Shown one piece after another: positions 40,517 to 48,270 of a DNA stretch of 56,417 bases. The stretch covers positions 1 through 56,417 of the forward strand of contig NZ_JAIQUM010000033.1 of the NCBI RefSeq assembly GCF_020075705.1, given 5' to 3'. Position 1 is the stretch's first letter, and each line of letters starts with the position of its first letter. The DNA comes from Metabacillus rhizolycopersici (GTDB lineage: Bacteria > Bacillota > Bacilli > Bacillales > Bacillaceae). The notes below the pieces were generated by a model, which worked only from the letters and a program-made list of their open reading frames with translations, was not told the DNA's origin and searched no databases. Both the position numbers and the translations under genes were made by a program.

Positions 40517-40521
40517 TACCT
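40495..40521. repeat. 27-bp palindrome, left copy (probable target-site duplication)
   Basis: Arms AGGTATTACTC and GAGTAATACCT surround loop ATATA. An identical 27-bp sequence is at 40681-40707. The two flank a 159-bp segment with inverted-repeat ends. Confidence 0.8.
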
Positions 40522-40680
40522 CAGGCTGTCGACAAAGTCGATAGCCGTTTTTTATAATTACTAACTTATCAATATATGGTGCTGTTTCGCAACAGGAACC
40601 ACCAAATATGTAACTAAAAAAGAAACAAAACCCCTTTTTCTTCAGATGAATTTTTGAAAAAGGGGTTTGTCTACACTCTG
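40522..40680. mobile_element. 159-bp mini-element with IS1182-like ends (MITE)
   Basis: The left end CAGGCTGTCGACAAA and the complement of the right end, CAGAGTGTAGACAAA, are terminal inverted repeats (12 of 15 identical). They resemble the left end of the insertion sequence at the window edge (CAGACTGTAGACAAA). Inside are a terminator-like hairpin (GGCTGTCGAC/GTCGATAGCC then TTTTTT, 40524-40553), a CTGTT/AACAG hairpin near 40595 and a second terminator (AAACCCCTTTTTC/GAAAAAGGGGTTT, 40628-40668), which would terminate ponA on the reverse strand. There is no transposase. Flanking 27-bp direct repeats support insertion by transposition. Confidence 0.75.
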
Positions 40681-40707
40681 AGGTATTACTCATATAGAGT
40701 AATACCT
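40681..40707. repeat. 27-bp palindrome, right copy
   Basis: Identical to 40495-40521. With its surroundings it extends to an 18-bp perfect stem (CACTCTGAGGTATTACTC and its complement, 40674-40714) around ATATA, located 19 bases past the ponA stop. Confidence 0.8.
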
Positions 40708-40732
40708 CAGAGTGTTTTGAAAGGATAATAGC

Positions 40733-43510
40733 TTATTCTCCTTCACCATTATCACCATTTGGTTGTATATCTTCTTCTTTTCCAGAACTATTTTGAGGCG
40801 GTGTACTGGTTTCAGCAGGAGGTGAGGTTGGCGTCGTTGCTCCATCGCCACTATTGCCATTGTTATTGCCATTGTTATTGCCATTGTTATTGCCATTGTT
40901 ATTGCCGTTGTTATTGCCGTTGTTATTGCCGTTGTTATTGCCATTGTTATTGCCATTGCCGGTACTGTCGCCATTGCCCTGGTCATTATTCTGTTGTTCA
41001 TTTTTAGTATCATCATTATCTTCATTTCCTTCAAGTCCAGGAATATCTGGAATCTCAGGCTCCTCTATCTCAGACTCTTCTATCTCAGGCTCTTCTATCT
41101 CAGGCTCTTCTATCTCAGGCTCTTCTTCCACTGCACCAGGTATTTGAATTTTAGTTGCTGCAGCATTGCTTCGATTGCCAGAGTCCTCGTCACTGACTGC
41201 TACAACCTGGAAGGAGTATGTTGCCCCAGGAGTTACATCTGCTATTTGATAGGACCTATTTTTCGAATTAGATACTACTTGATATTGTCCGCCATCAACA
41301 GACTGACTTACTTCAAATGAAACAGATCCTAATGCACCTTCATCATAATTCCAATTTACACTGACTGAATTTGATGCTTGGTCATAATTAACAGATAATT
41401 TGGCAGGTTTAGCAGGTTTTGCCGGTTTATCATATTTTTTCGAAACCTTTGAAGGTTCAGAGCCTTTAACGAAATATTCATACGCAATTCGATTTGAAGG
41501 AGTATTATTTCCTGCTAATACGGCATCTGATGACCCCATTTCAACTGCTTTTTTTACGACGCTGTCAGGTTGCTCAAAGTCAGAATCATCATCAGCTGCA
41601 ATTTCAGAGAATATTTTCTTAAATATTGCTCTTGCTAATTTTTGGTCAGATGAATTTAAATATACTTTTTCACTTTCTTTACTAATATTATATCCGGTCC
41701 AAACAGCGGCTGTATAAGTTGGGTTATAGCCAACAAACCAAGCATCCTTTGCAGCACCAGAAGGGACGTTATATGCCGCTTTTTGTTTTGCATCAAAGTT
41801 TGTTGTTCCAGTTTTACCTGCGATATTAATACCAGGAATGTTCACTGATGCACCAGTACCATATTGAACAACTGATTTCATCATATCTGTAATCATAAAC
41901 GCTGTATAATCACTCATAGCCGCTTTAGGCTCAGGAGTAAGATTAATTTCAGTGCCATCACTTAAAATGATTTTCTTAACTGTATGTGGCTCAATGAAAA
42001 TCCCGTTATTACCAAAGGCACTAAAAGCACCTGCCATTTGCATAGGGGAAACACCACTTGTAAATCCTCCAACTGCATAAGGTTCATATATTTCGTCTAG
42101 AGGAATACCGAGACCTTGTGCAAAAGCTTGGGCTTTTTCTAAACCAACCTCTTGTAATGCTTTTAAAGCCGGGATATTTCTGGATTGTGCTAATGCTTGA
42201 CGAATTGACATTTGGCCCATATAACTTCGGTCCCAGTTATTGATAGGAGTTCCATCGCTATAAGTGTATGGCTCATCAACGATTTGCTTATATGTTGACC
42301 ATTTTTCATGCTCAATAACAGGTCCGTAATCAAGTACAGGTTTAATTGTAGAGCCTGGTTGGCGTCTTGTATCTGTTGCGTAATTGTAGCCACCTACAGG
42401 CTGATTACGGCCGCCTCCAATCGCACGGATCTCACCTGTTTTCGTATCAATTAGTGAAATACCAGCTTGGAGTTCATCATCTGGAAAACTAATGACATCG
42501 CCATTTAATACATCATCCACAGTTTCCTGTGCTTTTGGATCTAAGGTTGTATAGATTTGTAATCCGGCAGAACCAGCATCAATATCTGTTTTTTCTTTTA
42601 TTTCCTGAATAACCTCTCCGACAAATGCGTGATAAGGATTTGCTTTCTCAGTTGGTTTAACAAGTGTTGATTGAATAGGGACTTTCTTTGCTTCATTCGC
42701 TTCGGCTTCTGAGATGAAACCATGCTTCGCCATTAATGATAAGACGATATTACGTCTTTTCTCAGCACTCTCTGGATTTGTTCTTGGATTGTAATTGTTA
42801 GGACTTTGAGGCATCCCTGCAATCATCGCTGCCTCATGTAGCTCTAGCTTGCTTAAATCTTTTCCATAGAATGAATCGGCAGCTTTCGCAACACCATAGA
42901 TGTTCCCAGGAAAGTAAATTTTGTTTAAATACATTTCAAGAATTTCTTGTTTTGAATATTTTTGTTCTAATTGAAATGCTAACCAAACTTCTTGTACTTT
43001 ACGGGAAATTGTTTTATCCGTTGTTAAAAGTGAGTTTTTAATAACCTGCTGAGTGATTGTACTACCACCCTCAGCACCAAAACCTTCTTGAATATTTGCT
43101 ACTAGTGCACCACCTAAGCGGATGATGTCCACTCCGTGATGCTCGTAAAACCGTGCATCTTCGGTAGCAAGAACTGCTTCTTCAAGGGCTTTAGGAATGT
43201 CTTCATATGGAACGTAAGTCCGTTTAACCTGTCCAAATTCAGTAATCTCGTCGCCATTTACATCATATATTTTTGATGAGAATGAATCCTTTAGTTTTTG
43301 TTCGTCTAAAGATGGAGCACCAGAGACAATGACTGCAAATGTGATACCACCTGCAACCATTCCGACAATCCCAATTGCAAGCAAGATTAGAAGGATTTTC
43401 TTCCAGAGTGGTGCTGAATTTTTTGGGTCTTTCTTTTTTGATTTTGTCTTTGTCTTTTTTTGGGTCTGTAGTCTTTTTCGTTCTTCACGACTATTATATT
43501 GTTCAGACAT
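40733..43510 (-). CDS. ponA: Class A penicillin-binding protein 1 (PonA)
   Basis: Bifunctional peptidoglycan glycosyltransferase/transpeptidase. The 925-residue protein has a basic cytoplasmic N-terminus, a membrane anchor at about 38-62, a GT51 domain (catalytic Glu117 in TEDARFYEHHG, then GGSTITQQVIKN), and a transpeptidase domain with STIK (in RQPGSTIKP), SRN and KTGTT motifs. A fibronectin type III-like domain follows near 690-770. The tail carries about five EPEIE repeats and then about eight GNNN repeats. Start 43510 is supported by AAAGGTTGGAAAG; a frame extension to 43528 is unlikely. GpsB, its likely partner, is encoded 10 kb away. Confidence 0.95.
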   Translation of the reverse strand: MSEQYNSREERKRLQTQKKTKTKSKKKDPKNSAPLWKKILLILLAIGIVGMVAGGITFAVIVSGAPSLDEQKLKDSFSSKIYDVNGDEITEFGQVKRTYVPYEDIPKALEEAVLATEDARFYEHHGVDIIRLGGALVANIQEGFGAEGGSTITQQVIKNSLLTTDKTISRKVQEVWLAFQLEQKYSKQEILEMYLNKIYFPGNIYGVAKAADSFYGKDLSKLELHEAAMIAGMPQSPNNYNPRTNPESAEKRRNIVLSLMAKHGFISEAEANEAKKVPIQSTLVKPTEKANPYHAFVGEVIQEIKEKTDIDAGSAGLQIYTTLDPKAQETVDDVLNGDVISFPDDELQAGISLIDTKTGEIRAIGGGRNQPVGGYNYATDTRRQPGSTIKPVLDYGPVIEHEKWSTYKQIVDEPYTYSDGTPINNWDRSYMGQMSIRQALAQSRNIPALKALQEVGLEKAQAFAQGLGIPLDEIYEPYAVGGFTSGVSPMQMAGAFSAFGNNGIFIEPHTVKKIILSDGTEINLTPEPKAAMSDYTAFMITDMMKSVVQYGTGASVNIPGINIAGKTGTTNFDAKQKAAYNVPSGAAKDAWFVGYNPTYTAAVWTGYNISKESEKVYLNSSDQKLARAIFKKIFSEIAADDDSDFEQPDSVVKKAVEMGSSDAVLAGNNTPSNRIAYEYFVKGSEPSKVSKKYDKPAKPAKPAKLSVNYDQASNSVSVNWNYDEGALGSVSFEVSQSVDGGQYQVVSNSKNRSYQIADVTPGATYSFQVVAVSDEDSGNRSNAAATKIQIPGAVEEEPEIEEPEIEEPEIEESEIEEPEIPDIPGLEGNEDNDDTKNEQQNNDQGNGDSTGNGNNNGNNNGNNNGNNNGNNNGNNNGNNNGNNNGNSGDGATTPTSPPAETSTPPQNSSGKEEDIQPNGDNGEGE
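40852..40963. repeat. 12-bp tandem repeat within the ponA 3' end
   Basis: About eight units of ATTGTTATTGCC (some with G for A) encode GNNN repeats in the PonA C-terminal tail on the reverse strand. A 15-bp repeat at about 41056-41130 (TCTATCTCAGGCTCT) encodes the adjacent EPEIE repeats. Unit number is expected to vary by slippage without breaking the frame. Confidence 0.9.
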
Positions 43511-43737
43511 ATCTTTCCAACCTTTCAATAGGTTTTAATTAAAAACCGTTATTATCCGTTTTTATTTTTTACGGAGATTTGTGGCTAATTCGAAGCGCAG
43601 GGCCAAAAGCCACTAAATGTTGAAGTGCTTATCAGTTGGTCGTTGCCACTCCTAACGACATTCCTGTAACTACATAGCAATGAACAGCTTTTTAGCACGA
43701 ATCCGTCCAAGGCATCTAGGTCTTTCTATTATTATAC

Positions 43738-44331
43738 TTAAAAATATAGTTTATCTATAATTTTAAGATAGTCAATCCTTGCTTGATATCCTAATGGGAT
43801 TGTATAGGCGAATTCCTGTAGTTCTTTAAGCGTAATTGATTTTCTTCCACCATCATTTTGTCGATTCCAAAATGTCAGTAGGTGCTCAGCTCCAAGGAAG
43901 TAATAGTCATCAAATGCTGATAAAATAACAAAGCTTATTCCACCTTGATCTAACACACTTTCCATATGTTCAATCTGGTGATCATGGAAGTTATTTAACG
44001 GAAATGACGTTTTATTTTTTGTTTCCTTCGCTTCGAAATCAATATATTTACCACGGTATACCCCATTATAATCAGTCGTTGAGCTTTGTTTAAAATAAGC
44101 CTCTTTAATAACAGCAGCACTTCTTCTTGGATAGTCTACATTTACTATTTGTACAGGTGTTGGTTTTTTATGTATAACCGCTGTCTTGTTTTCAAGATAA
44201 AATTTATTCGTTTCATTTAAATCTTCTTCTAGAGTCATCCCCCGATTACTATAAGAAATTGATTGTTGCTTCGTATGTTTCGTATGTTCTGTTGGTTGAT
44301 AAGTCTTTCCGTTCGGATAACGAAAAATCAT
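43738..44331 (-). CDS. recU: Holliday junction resolvase RecU
   Basis: Resolves four-way junctions in recombination and chromosome segregation. The 197-residue protein has the RecU catalytic core ([15 protein letters not shown]), [24 protein letters not shown] and a disordered basic N-terminus with [22 protein letters not shown] six bases upstream supports ATG 44331. It precedes ponA, as in other Bacillaceae; a 227-base spacer between them shows no recognisable gene. Confidence 0.95.
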   Translation of the reverse strand: MIFRYPNGKTYQPTEHTKHTKQQSISYSNRGMTLEEDLNETNKFYLENKTAVIHKKPTPVQIVNVDYPRRSAAVIKEAYFKQSSTTDYNGVYRGKYIDFEAKETKNKTSFPLNNFHDHQIEHMESVLDQGGISFVILSAFDDYYFLGAEHLLTFWNRQNDGGRKSITLKELQEFAYTIPLGYQARIDYLKIIDKLYF

Positions 44332-44760
44332 ACTTTTCCTCCTCATAAAAACTACTACCTATCATACCAAATTTATGTGGAAAGGAATGATAAATAAGTA
44401 TCATTTTTGTTAAATTGTGTATTGTTCTATTTTGATATTGAAATCTGCACATATATAAATTATACGTCTATAAAGAAAAATTACGACAATATCTGTACAA
44501 CAATATCATATATGGCTTTTTATTCCTGATTTTATCGAAAATTGTACCACATTCTGGGTCAACTTATAATGATGAAAAGCATATCCTCTGGTTTCACAAA
44601 CTATAGACGAAAAAGAACAAGAATAGTTTCATGGTCAAAAGATAAAAGTATGATGTAAGGAGCAAATGGTCTGAAAAATGATGAAGGAATGGGGAGAATT
44701 GACACAAGATATATTAGCCATAGTTTATATACTCACTACAAAAATAGTGGAAAAATAAAT

Positions 44761-44793
44761 AAAGCAAGCAAGGACGGTTTCCTTGCTTGCTTT
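44761..44793. terminator. Terminator of sspM (reverse strand)
   Basis: A perfect 13-bp stem (AAAGCAAGCAAGG/CCTTGCTTGCTTT) with a 7-nt loop. On the reverse strand it is followed by TTTATTTTTCC-type sequence, 67 bases after sspM. The region from 44332 to 44760 otherwise shows no gene; yppC, found here in B. subtilis, is absent. Confidence 0.8.
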
Positions 44794-44860
44794 ATTATTG
44801 CATTTTTTGAATTGTTTCAAAGGTTCTTTACGATTTTTAAAAAATGTCATTATACATCAT

Positions 44861-44959
44861 TTAAGTTGCAGGACGATTTGGACCATCCAACTTTTTATCG
44901 CCAGTACTGCGTGCTTTTTCTTCAGTCGTTTGTTGTTTTCCTTTTGGTTTTTTAGCCAT
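44861..44959 (-). CDS. sspM: Minor small acid-soluble spore protein M
   Basis: The 32-residue protein starts MAKKPKGKQQTTEEKA and ends DKKLDGPNRPAT. The tail closely matches the SspM ending (DKKLGGPNRPST), and the position near recU and yppE agrees with B. subtilis. SspM is a forespore-specific small protein made under sigma-G. AGGAGGTG precedes two tandem ATG codons (44962, 44959). A longer forward-strand frame across the same bases is not supported. Confidence 0.88.
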   Translation of the reverse strand: MAKKPKGKQQTTEEKARSTGDKKLDGPNRPAT

Positions 44960-45135
44960 CATTAGCACCTCCTATTGTGTAGTCTTTACAAACCTAATTG
45001 TTTCCATACAAGCTCAAGGTAAATGTCGAAGAATGCACAATATCACTATCTTTGACGAAAAGAAACTAGTTTTGTCAAGCGTGAAGGTGGCTGGAAATTG
45101 AGAGCGAATAATAAGCTATAAGAGGAGGGAGAAGG

Positions 45136-45396
45136 ATGAAAAATATCGTTGAAAAGAGTGTAATCGTGAGGGAATTAGCTGAGTTAGAACAAGAAATTTT
45201 TGCACTTGAGAAAGTACTTATGAACAAAGTTTCAACTAAGAAAATAGGGCAGAAAATTATTGAGGATGCAGCTCGTATTGATGAGCAATTAACTGACATT
45301 ATTTCTTGCTTAGACAGAGCCAAAGATACACATCTAAAGAATGATAACGATCAGTCTCATGCTTCCATTTTTCCTTTAATAGCAACAAATGTCTAA
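45136..45396 (+). CDS. Small coiled-coil protein, unrecognised
   Basis: The 86-residue protein is mostly helical, with heptad-like leucine and isoleucine spacing (VIVRELAELEQEIFALEKVL) and a second helix (KIGQKIIEDAARIDEQLTDI). There is no membrane segment or metal motif. An excellent GAGGAGGGAGAAGG precedes the ATG. By position between sspM and yppE it could be the counterpart of yppD, but sequence similarity was not recognised. Confidence 0.75.
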   Translation: MKNIVEKSVIVRELAELEQEIFALEKVLMNKVSTKKIGQKIIEDAARIDEQLTDIISCLDRAKDTHLKNDNDQSHASIFPLIATNV

Positions 45397-45550
45397 TGAG
45401 AGTAATGTTTGAATGGGCTATAGCAAAGTCATTTGAAAAAGGGGCCTACCCATTTTAAATGTTCATAACATCATATGATTCATAAACAATCAAGTTGAAT
45501 ATGTGCTTTTTTGTAAGGTTTGGTATGATAAGCGTAGAGGTGAGCTTTTA

Positions 45551-45913
45551 ATGGAATTAAAAATGACGTCAAAAGAGCTGTTGCAACTTTTGAATAATTG
45601 TAAGGAACGGTTTGAATTAGTGAATACAAAGCCAGAAAAAACGGAAGCTCTCTTTTATGATGAGGTAAAGCCTACGTTTGAAAAGATTATGAATCAAGCA
45701 AATGCATGGAAACCATTAGCAGAAGCTTGGGTAAAGGAACAAAAACCAAAATATGTCCATCTTTCACAAATTGAATCTACGCTTGATAATATAGAACAGG
45801 TTGTATTGCAATCCTTTTATAAAGATGTAAATAAGCAAAGGTTTCATAATTTACATCATTCAGTGGAGTATATTGTAAATAGTATCCTTGCGGAAATAGA
45901 AGAAAGGGACTGA
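45551..45913 (+). CDS. yppE: DUF1798 family protein YppE
   Basis: The 120-residue all-alpha protein matches YppE by position and length, with the family's aromatic-rich helices (FYDEVKPTFEKIMNQANAWK and HNLHHSVEYIVNSILAEI). The function is unknown. AGAGGTGAGC supports ATG 45551 over an upstream extension. A terminator follows at once. Confidence 0.85.
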   Translation: MELKMTSKELLQLLNNCKERFELVNTKPEKTEALFYDEVKPTFEKIMNQANAWKPLAEAWVKEQKPKYVHLSQIESTLDNIEQVVLQSFYKDVNKQRFHNLHHSVEYIVNSILAEIEERD

Positions 45914-45942
45914 CTCTTATTTAGTAGTAAGTCCCTTTTTTT
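45903..45942 (+). terminator. Terminator of yppE
   Basis: Stem AAAGGGACT/AGTCCCTTT starts within the last yppE codons and is followed by TTTTTTG. Confidence 0.85.
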
Positions 45943-45959
45943 GTTGGTTAGGAATTTAT

Positions 45960-46165
45960 AAAATTCTTGTACTGTGGATAAACGCACGACATCTAGCGTA
46001 AGCGTCCGGCTCCGAAGCACAGGACGTGCAAGTGCAGTCAATGCGACAGGACGTCGCGTTCTTGACTGCCTCTTGGGTCTACAGCCACTTTTGAATTGAA
46101 GGGCCTTCTATTCAAAAGCGTCTTATGCTATGCCTGAGGCTGATCAAGGTGCTTGCGCTTTTGTT
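45960..46165. repeat. Dispersed repeat family 1, copy R5
   Basis: The left module (GTACTGTGGATAAACGCACG, ACATCTAGCGTAAGCG) and right module (GAGGCTGATCAAGGTGCTT, GCGCTTTTGTT) enclose two nested hairpins. One has arms GCAGTCAATGCGAC-like and TTCTTGACTGC; the other has TTTTGAATTGAAGG and CCTTCTATTCAAAA. It lies between the convergent ends of yppE and the 54-residue gene. Confidence 0.83.
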
Positions 46166-46168
46166 CGT

Positions 46169-46333
46169 TTACTTTTCTATTTTCATGCTAACTGGTGCAG
46201 CATCTTCAGTCGCAACAGTATTAATTTCATATTCAATATGCTTATTTGCCTTTGCCTCAACTTCTTGACCTTGTTTTGAAATTGTAGGTTCGTGCCCTTT
46301 TTCTTTATGATTAAAATGTTTACCTCTAGCCAT
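46169..46333 (-). CDS. 54-residue hydrophilic protein, probable forespore gene
   Basis: The sequence begins MARGKHFNHKEKGHEP and ends with an acidic then basic tail (EDAAPVSMKIEK). It is rich in Lys, Glu and His, with no hydrophobic segment. GGGAGG lies 7 bases before the ATG. A good sigma-G-type promoter is just upstream. It is not a family I can name; size and composition resemble minor spore-core proteins. The stop lies four bases from repeat R5. Confidence 0.8.
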   Translation of the reverse strand: MARGKHFNHKEKGHEPTISKQGQEVEAKANKHIEYEINTVATEDAAPVSMKIEK

Positions 46334-46362
46334 GAAAAAACCTCCCTTATTCGTTTCCCTTC

Positions 46363-46392
46363 TAATATGAGCAAATCACGTGATAATCATGT
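46363..46392 (-). promoter_or_regulatory. Candidate sigma-G promoter of the 54-residue gene
   Basis: On the reverse strand ACATG and CATATTA are separated by 18 bases. The sigma-G consensus is GHATR with an 18-base spacer and CATNHTA; only the first base of the -35 differs. The -10 is 29 bases upstream of the start codon. Confidence 0.55.
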
Positions 46393-46404
46393 ATCTAATT
46401 GTTT

Positions 46405-46433
46405 CACCTAATAGGCGTTTACATCATATAGTA
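46405..46433 (+). promoter_or_regulatory. Candidate sigma-K promoter of yppG
   Basis: CACC and CATATAGTA are separated by 16 bases, matching the sigma-K pattern mACm-N16-CATANNNTA. It ends 38 bases before the yppG start. Confidence 0.6.
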
Positions 46434-46471
46434 ATATAACTAGGTTCCGAATATTGAAAGGGGGAATTTGA

Positions 46472-46927
46472 ATGAATCAGCCATATCCATTTTATAACAG
46501 TAGACCACGGAGAAGACAAAGTGAGCACTATCAACAAGCTCCGACTTTTAATCCCTATAATCAACAGCTATCTAATTTTCAAAGTGGTCAAAATACGAAT
46601 GCTACAATGCACCAACAACCATATTATCAAGCTTATCACCAACAATACCATCAGCCATTTCATCAACCTTTTCAACCTTTTGTGGGAAGTGGCGGCAATG
46701 GTAATGTGCATGGGCAGTTTATGAACACACCATATCACACTCCATACCCTAAACCAGCACCTAATCTTAAGCAGCAGTCATCAGGATTTCAAACAGTTAT
46801 ATCACAATTTAAGAAATCTGATGGTCAATTAGATTATAGTAAGATGATGGATACAGCAGGACAAATGGTGAGTGCTGTCAACCAGATGGGAGGACTATTT
46901 AAAGGAGTCACTTCGATGTTTAAGTGA
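46472..46927 (+). CDS. yppG: YppG-like spore coat-type protein
   Basis: The 151-residue protein is dominated by Gln, His, Tyr, Pro and Asn in its first 110 residues (for example [20 protein letters not shown]), a composition typical of spore coat proteins. A conserved C-terminal block ([18 protein letters not shown], then [15 protein letters not shown]) identifies the YppG family. AAGGGGGAATTTG precedes the ATG. Synteny and a sigma-K-like promoter fit mother-cell expression. Confidence 0.85.
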   Translation: MNQPYPFYNSRPRRRQSEHYQQAPTFNPYNQQLSNFQSGQNTNATMHQQPYYQAYHQQYHQPFHQPFQPFVGSGGNGNVHGQFMNTPYHTPYPKPAPNLKQQSSGFQTVISQFKKSDGQLDYSKMMDTAGQMVSAVNQMGGLFKGVTSMFK

Positions 46928-46946
46928 AAATGAGAAAAAAGGAAAT

Positions 46947-46984
46947 AAGAGCAAAAGAGGTGATCCTCATTTTTGCTCTTTTAA
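46947..46984. terminator. Bidirectional terminator between yppG and the gamma-SASP-like gene
   Basis: The outer stem AAGAGCAAAA/TTTTGCTCTT and inner GAGG/CCTC form a hairpin with A and T runs on both sides. It overlaps the last codons of the reverse-strand gene. Confidence 0.75.
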
Positions 46985-47101
46985 AAATTTTGCTCCAAGT
47001 AGACGTTTTACCTCATTGTAGGACAATCCTGATTGGGCATTTTGCCGCTTTATTTCTTCCACATTTGTATTTGAATAATGCTTCGTATTATTCGGATTCA
47101 T
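46967..47101 (-). CDS. 44-residue gamma-SASP-like protein
   Basis: The peptide begins MNPNNTKHYSNTNVEEIKRQ and continues NAQSGLSYNEVKRLLGAKF. The TNVEEIKRQNAQS stretch resembles the TNAQQVRKQNQQS repeat of gamma-type small acid-soluble spore proteins, though only one unit is present. It overlaps the end of the upstream csgA-like gene by 14 bases and has only a weak Shine-Dalgarno sequence, which suggests translational coupling. Confidence 0.65.
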   Translation of the reverse strand: MNPNNTKHYSNTNVEEIKRQNAQSGLSYNEVKRLLGAKFLKEQK

Positions 47102-47360
47102 GATGATCATACCCAATTAATAGCTCATAAACCTCATTTAGTTGATTACCGCGAGTATAGTCTTGTTCATTAAATGAATATTTTATTTCATCAGGTAAAA
47201 CAGTATTTAAAAATTGAATTTCATCATCTGTAAGGGCAAGGACGAATTCTCCTTCACTTTTGAAATGTCCACTTTCCATCTTTTGGCTAATTTCTTGACA
47301 AACGGTACTTTGTTCATAATTCGATAACGCTTCTTTTAAATAATCTAACGTATAATCCAT
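47088..47360 (-). CDS. csgA: CsgA-like sporulation-specific protein
   Basis: The 90-residue acidic protein resembles my memory of B. subtilis CsgA, an acid-soluble protein made under sigma-G: MDYTLDYLKEALSNYEQSTVC at the start, SEGEFVLALTDDEIQFLN in the middle and LNEVYELLIG at the end. AAAGGACTGATC precedes the ATG and a sigma-G-like promoter lies 58 bases upstream. In B. subtilis csgA is elsewhere, so it appears relocated here. The name is moderately secure. Confidence 0.7.
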   Translation of the reverse strand: MDYTLDYLKEALSNYEQSTVCQEISQKMESGHFKSEGEFVLALTDDEIQFLNTVLPDEIKYSFNEQDYTRGNQLNEVYELLIGYDHHESE

Positions 47361-47417
47361 GTTTGATCAGTCCTTTTCTGCTTGTCCACTTTTGCGCCGC
47401 CAATTTTAGTATTTGGA

Positions 47418-47447
47418 TAGAATGGTATTTCTCTCTGAACAATATTT
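47418..47447 (-). promoter_or_regulatory. Candidate sigma-G promoter of the csgA-like gene
   Basis: On the reverse strand AAATA and CATTCTA are separated by 18 bases. CATTCTA fits CATNHTA fully and AAATA differs from GHATR at one base. Confidence 0.55.
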
Positions 47448-47491
47448 GGATGTTTTTCTTGTTAACGTCTTTAACCTATTCTTTACGGGGA

Positions 47492-47549
47492 GTAAGCCCC
47501 TACCTGAATGTTTAAGCTGAACAAAGATGATAGGTAGGGGATAACTGCC
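47492..47549. repeat. Dispersed repeat family 2, copy b
   Basis: GTAAGCCCCTACCT on the left pairs with AGGTAGGGG on the right, followed by ATAACTGCC. Outside it TCTTTAC (47480-47486) and GTAAAGA (47551-47557) extend the stem. It lies between csgA and the Hsp20 gene, in the Hsp20 3' region. Confidence 0.7.
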
Positions 47550-47574
47550 AGTAAAGATTAAGTGAAGTCTCAAT

Positions 47575-48054
47575 TTAAAAATGATCATCTTCAATTTGGA
47601 CTTGTCTTGATTTTTTTGGAATGGTTACTAACAAGGAACCTTCTTTAAACTTTGTTTTTATTTCATTTTCTTTAACAGGAAAAGGTAAAAGAATTGTTCT
47701 TGATAAGCTACCAAATGATGTATAATTTCTAAATGTTGCTGAGTTTTCATTGAATTCTTTTATTTCTTCATGATTTGTTATCGAAATAGTTAAATACTGG
47801 TCGAAAAGCTCAAGTTTAATTTGTTCTTTTTTTACTGGTGGAATTTTTATGTCAACGACAATGTTTTTGTCTGTTTCATAAGTAGTAACATTAATATGGT
47901 GAAAAGGAAATGGATTGTCCAACATCGTATTGAATTCATTCATAAATTGTTTTATAGGCTCAGCTTGGAAAAACTGATCGACAATTTGGAAAAAGTCTAG
48001 TTGTTCTAATGGGTGTTCCTTGTTTGTATGATCAAGCTCATTTTTTTTATTCAT
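47575..48054 (-). CDS. Hsp20/alpha-crystallin family protein, possibly spore-associated
   Basis: The 159-residue small heat-shock protein has a variable N-terminal region rich in Phe and an alpha-crystallin domain (VDIKIPPVKKEQIKLELFDQ, then FGSLSRTILLPFPVKENEIK, then the closing FKEGSLLVTIPKKS). Members of this family include the B. subtilis coat-associated CotP. The surrounding spore genes and a sigma-K-like -10 upstream suggest a similar role, which is an inference. Confidence 0.8.
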   Translation of the reverse strand: MNKKNELDHTNKEHPLEQLDFFQIVDQFFQAEPIKQFMNEFNTMLDNPFPFHHINVTTYETDKNIVVDIKIPPVKKEQIKLELFDQYLTISITNHEEIKEFNENSATFRNYTSFGSLSRTILLPFPVKENEIKTKFKEGSLLVTIPKKSRQVQIEDDHF

Positions 48055-48085
48055 CGAATTCCTCCTTACTCAAACGCATTTAAAA

Positions 48086-48113
48086 TAGTATATGATGAGT
48101 TAGAAAAAAGGTT
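48086..48113 (-). promoter_or_regulatory. Candidate sigma-K/E promoter of the Hsp20 gene
   Basis: On the reverse strand AACC and CATATACTA are separated by 15 bases; the -10 fits CATANNNTA. The embedded TATACT could also serve sigma-A, so the assignment is uncertain. Confidence 0.4.
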
Positions 48114-48182
48114 AGAGAAATTACGTTATAATACCAGCAAGAAAGAAACGGGAAATTTATCAAAAAATAAGTGTGATAGGTA

Positions 48183-48237
48183 GTAAGGCGGCACCGTACT
48201 TTAAGTGGATCAAAGAAGTGATGGTGTGGGTAAACTG
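48183..48237. repeat. Dispersed repeat family 2, copy c (diverged)
   Basis: GTAAGGCGGCACC and GGTGTGGGTAAACTG bracket TTTAAGTGGATCAAAGAAG, which aligns with the middle of copies b and d. It lies between the Hsp20 promoter and the mrfA promoter. Confidence 0.5.
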
Positions 48238-48270
48238 TTTGGCTTAGGTAAAGGAAGTCTAGTTTTATTT

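Noticed and set aside
40852..40963. CRISPR-like periodicity
   Set aside because: The 12-bp units are contiguous with no spacers and lie in frame in ponA. No CRISPR array was seen anywhere in the window.
40759..41320. Several forward frames over the ponA 3' end
   Set aside because: They are by-products of the 12-bp and 15-bp repeats encoding the PonA tail on the other strand.
44689..44955. 88-codon forward open frame
   Set aside because: It covers the reverse-strand sspM and its terminator hairpin. The reverse reading gives a recognisable SspM tail and a strong ribosome-binding site.
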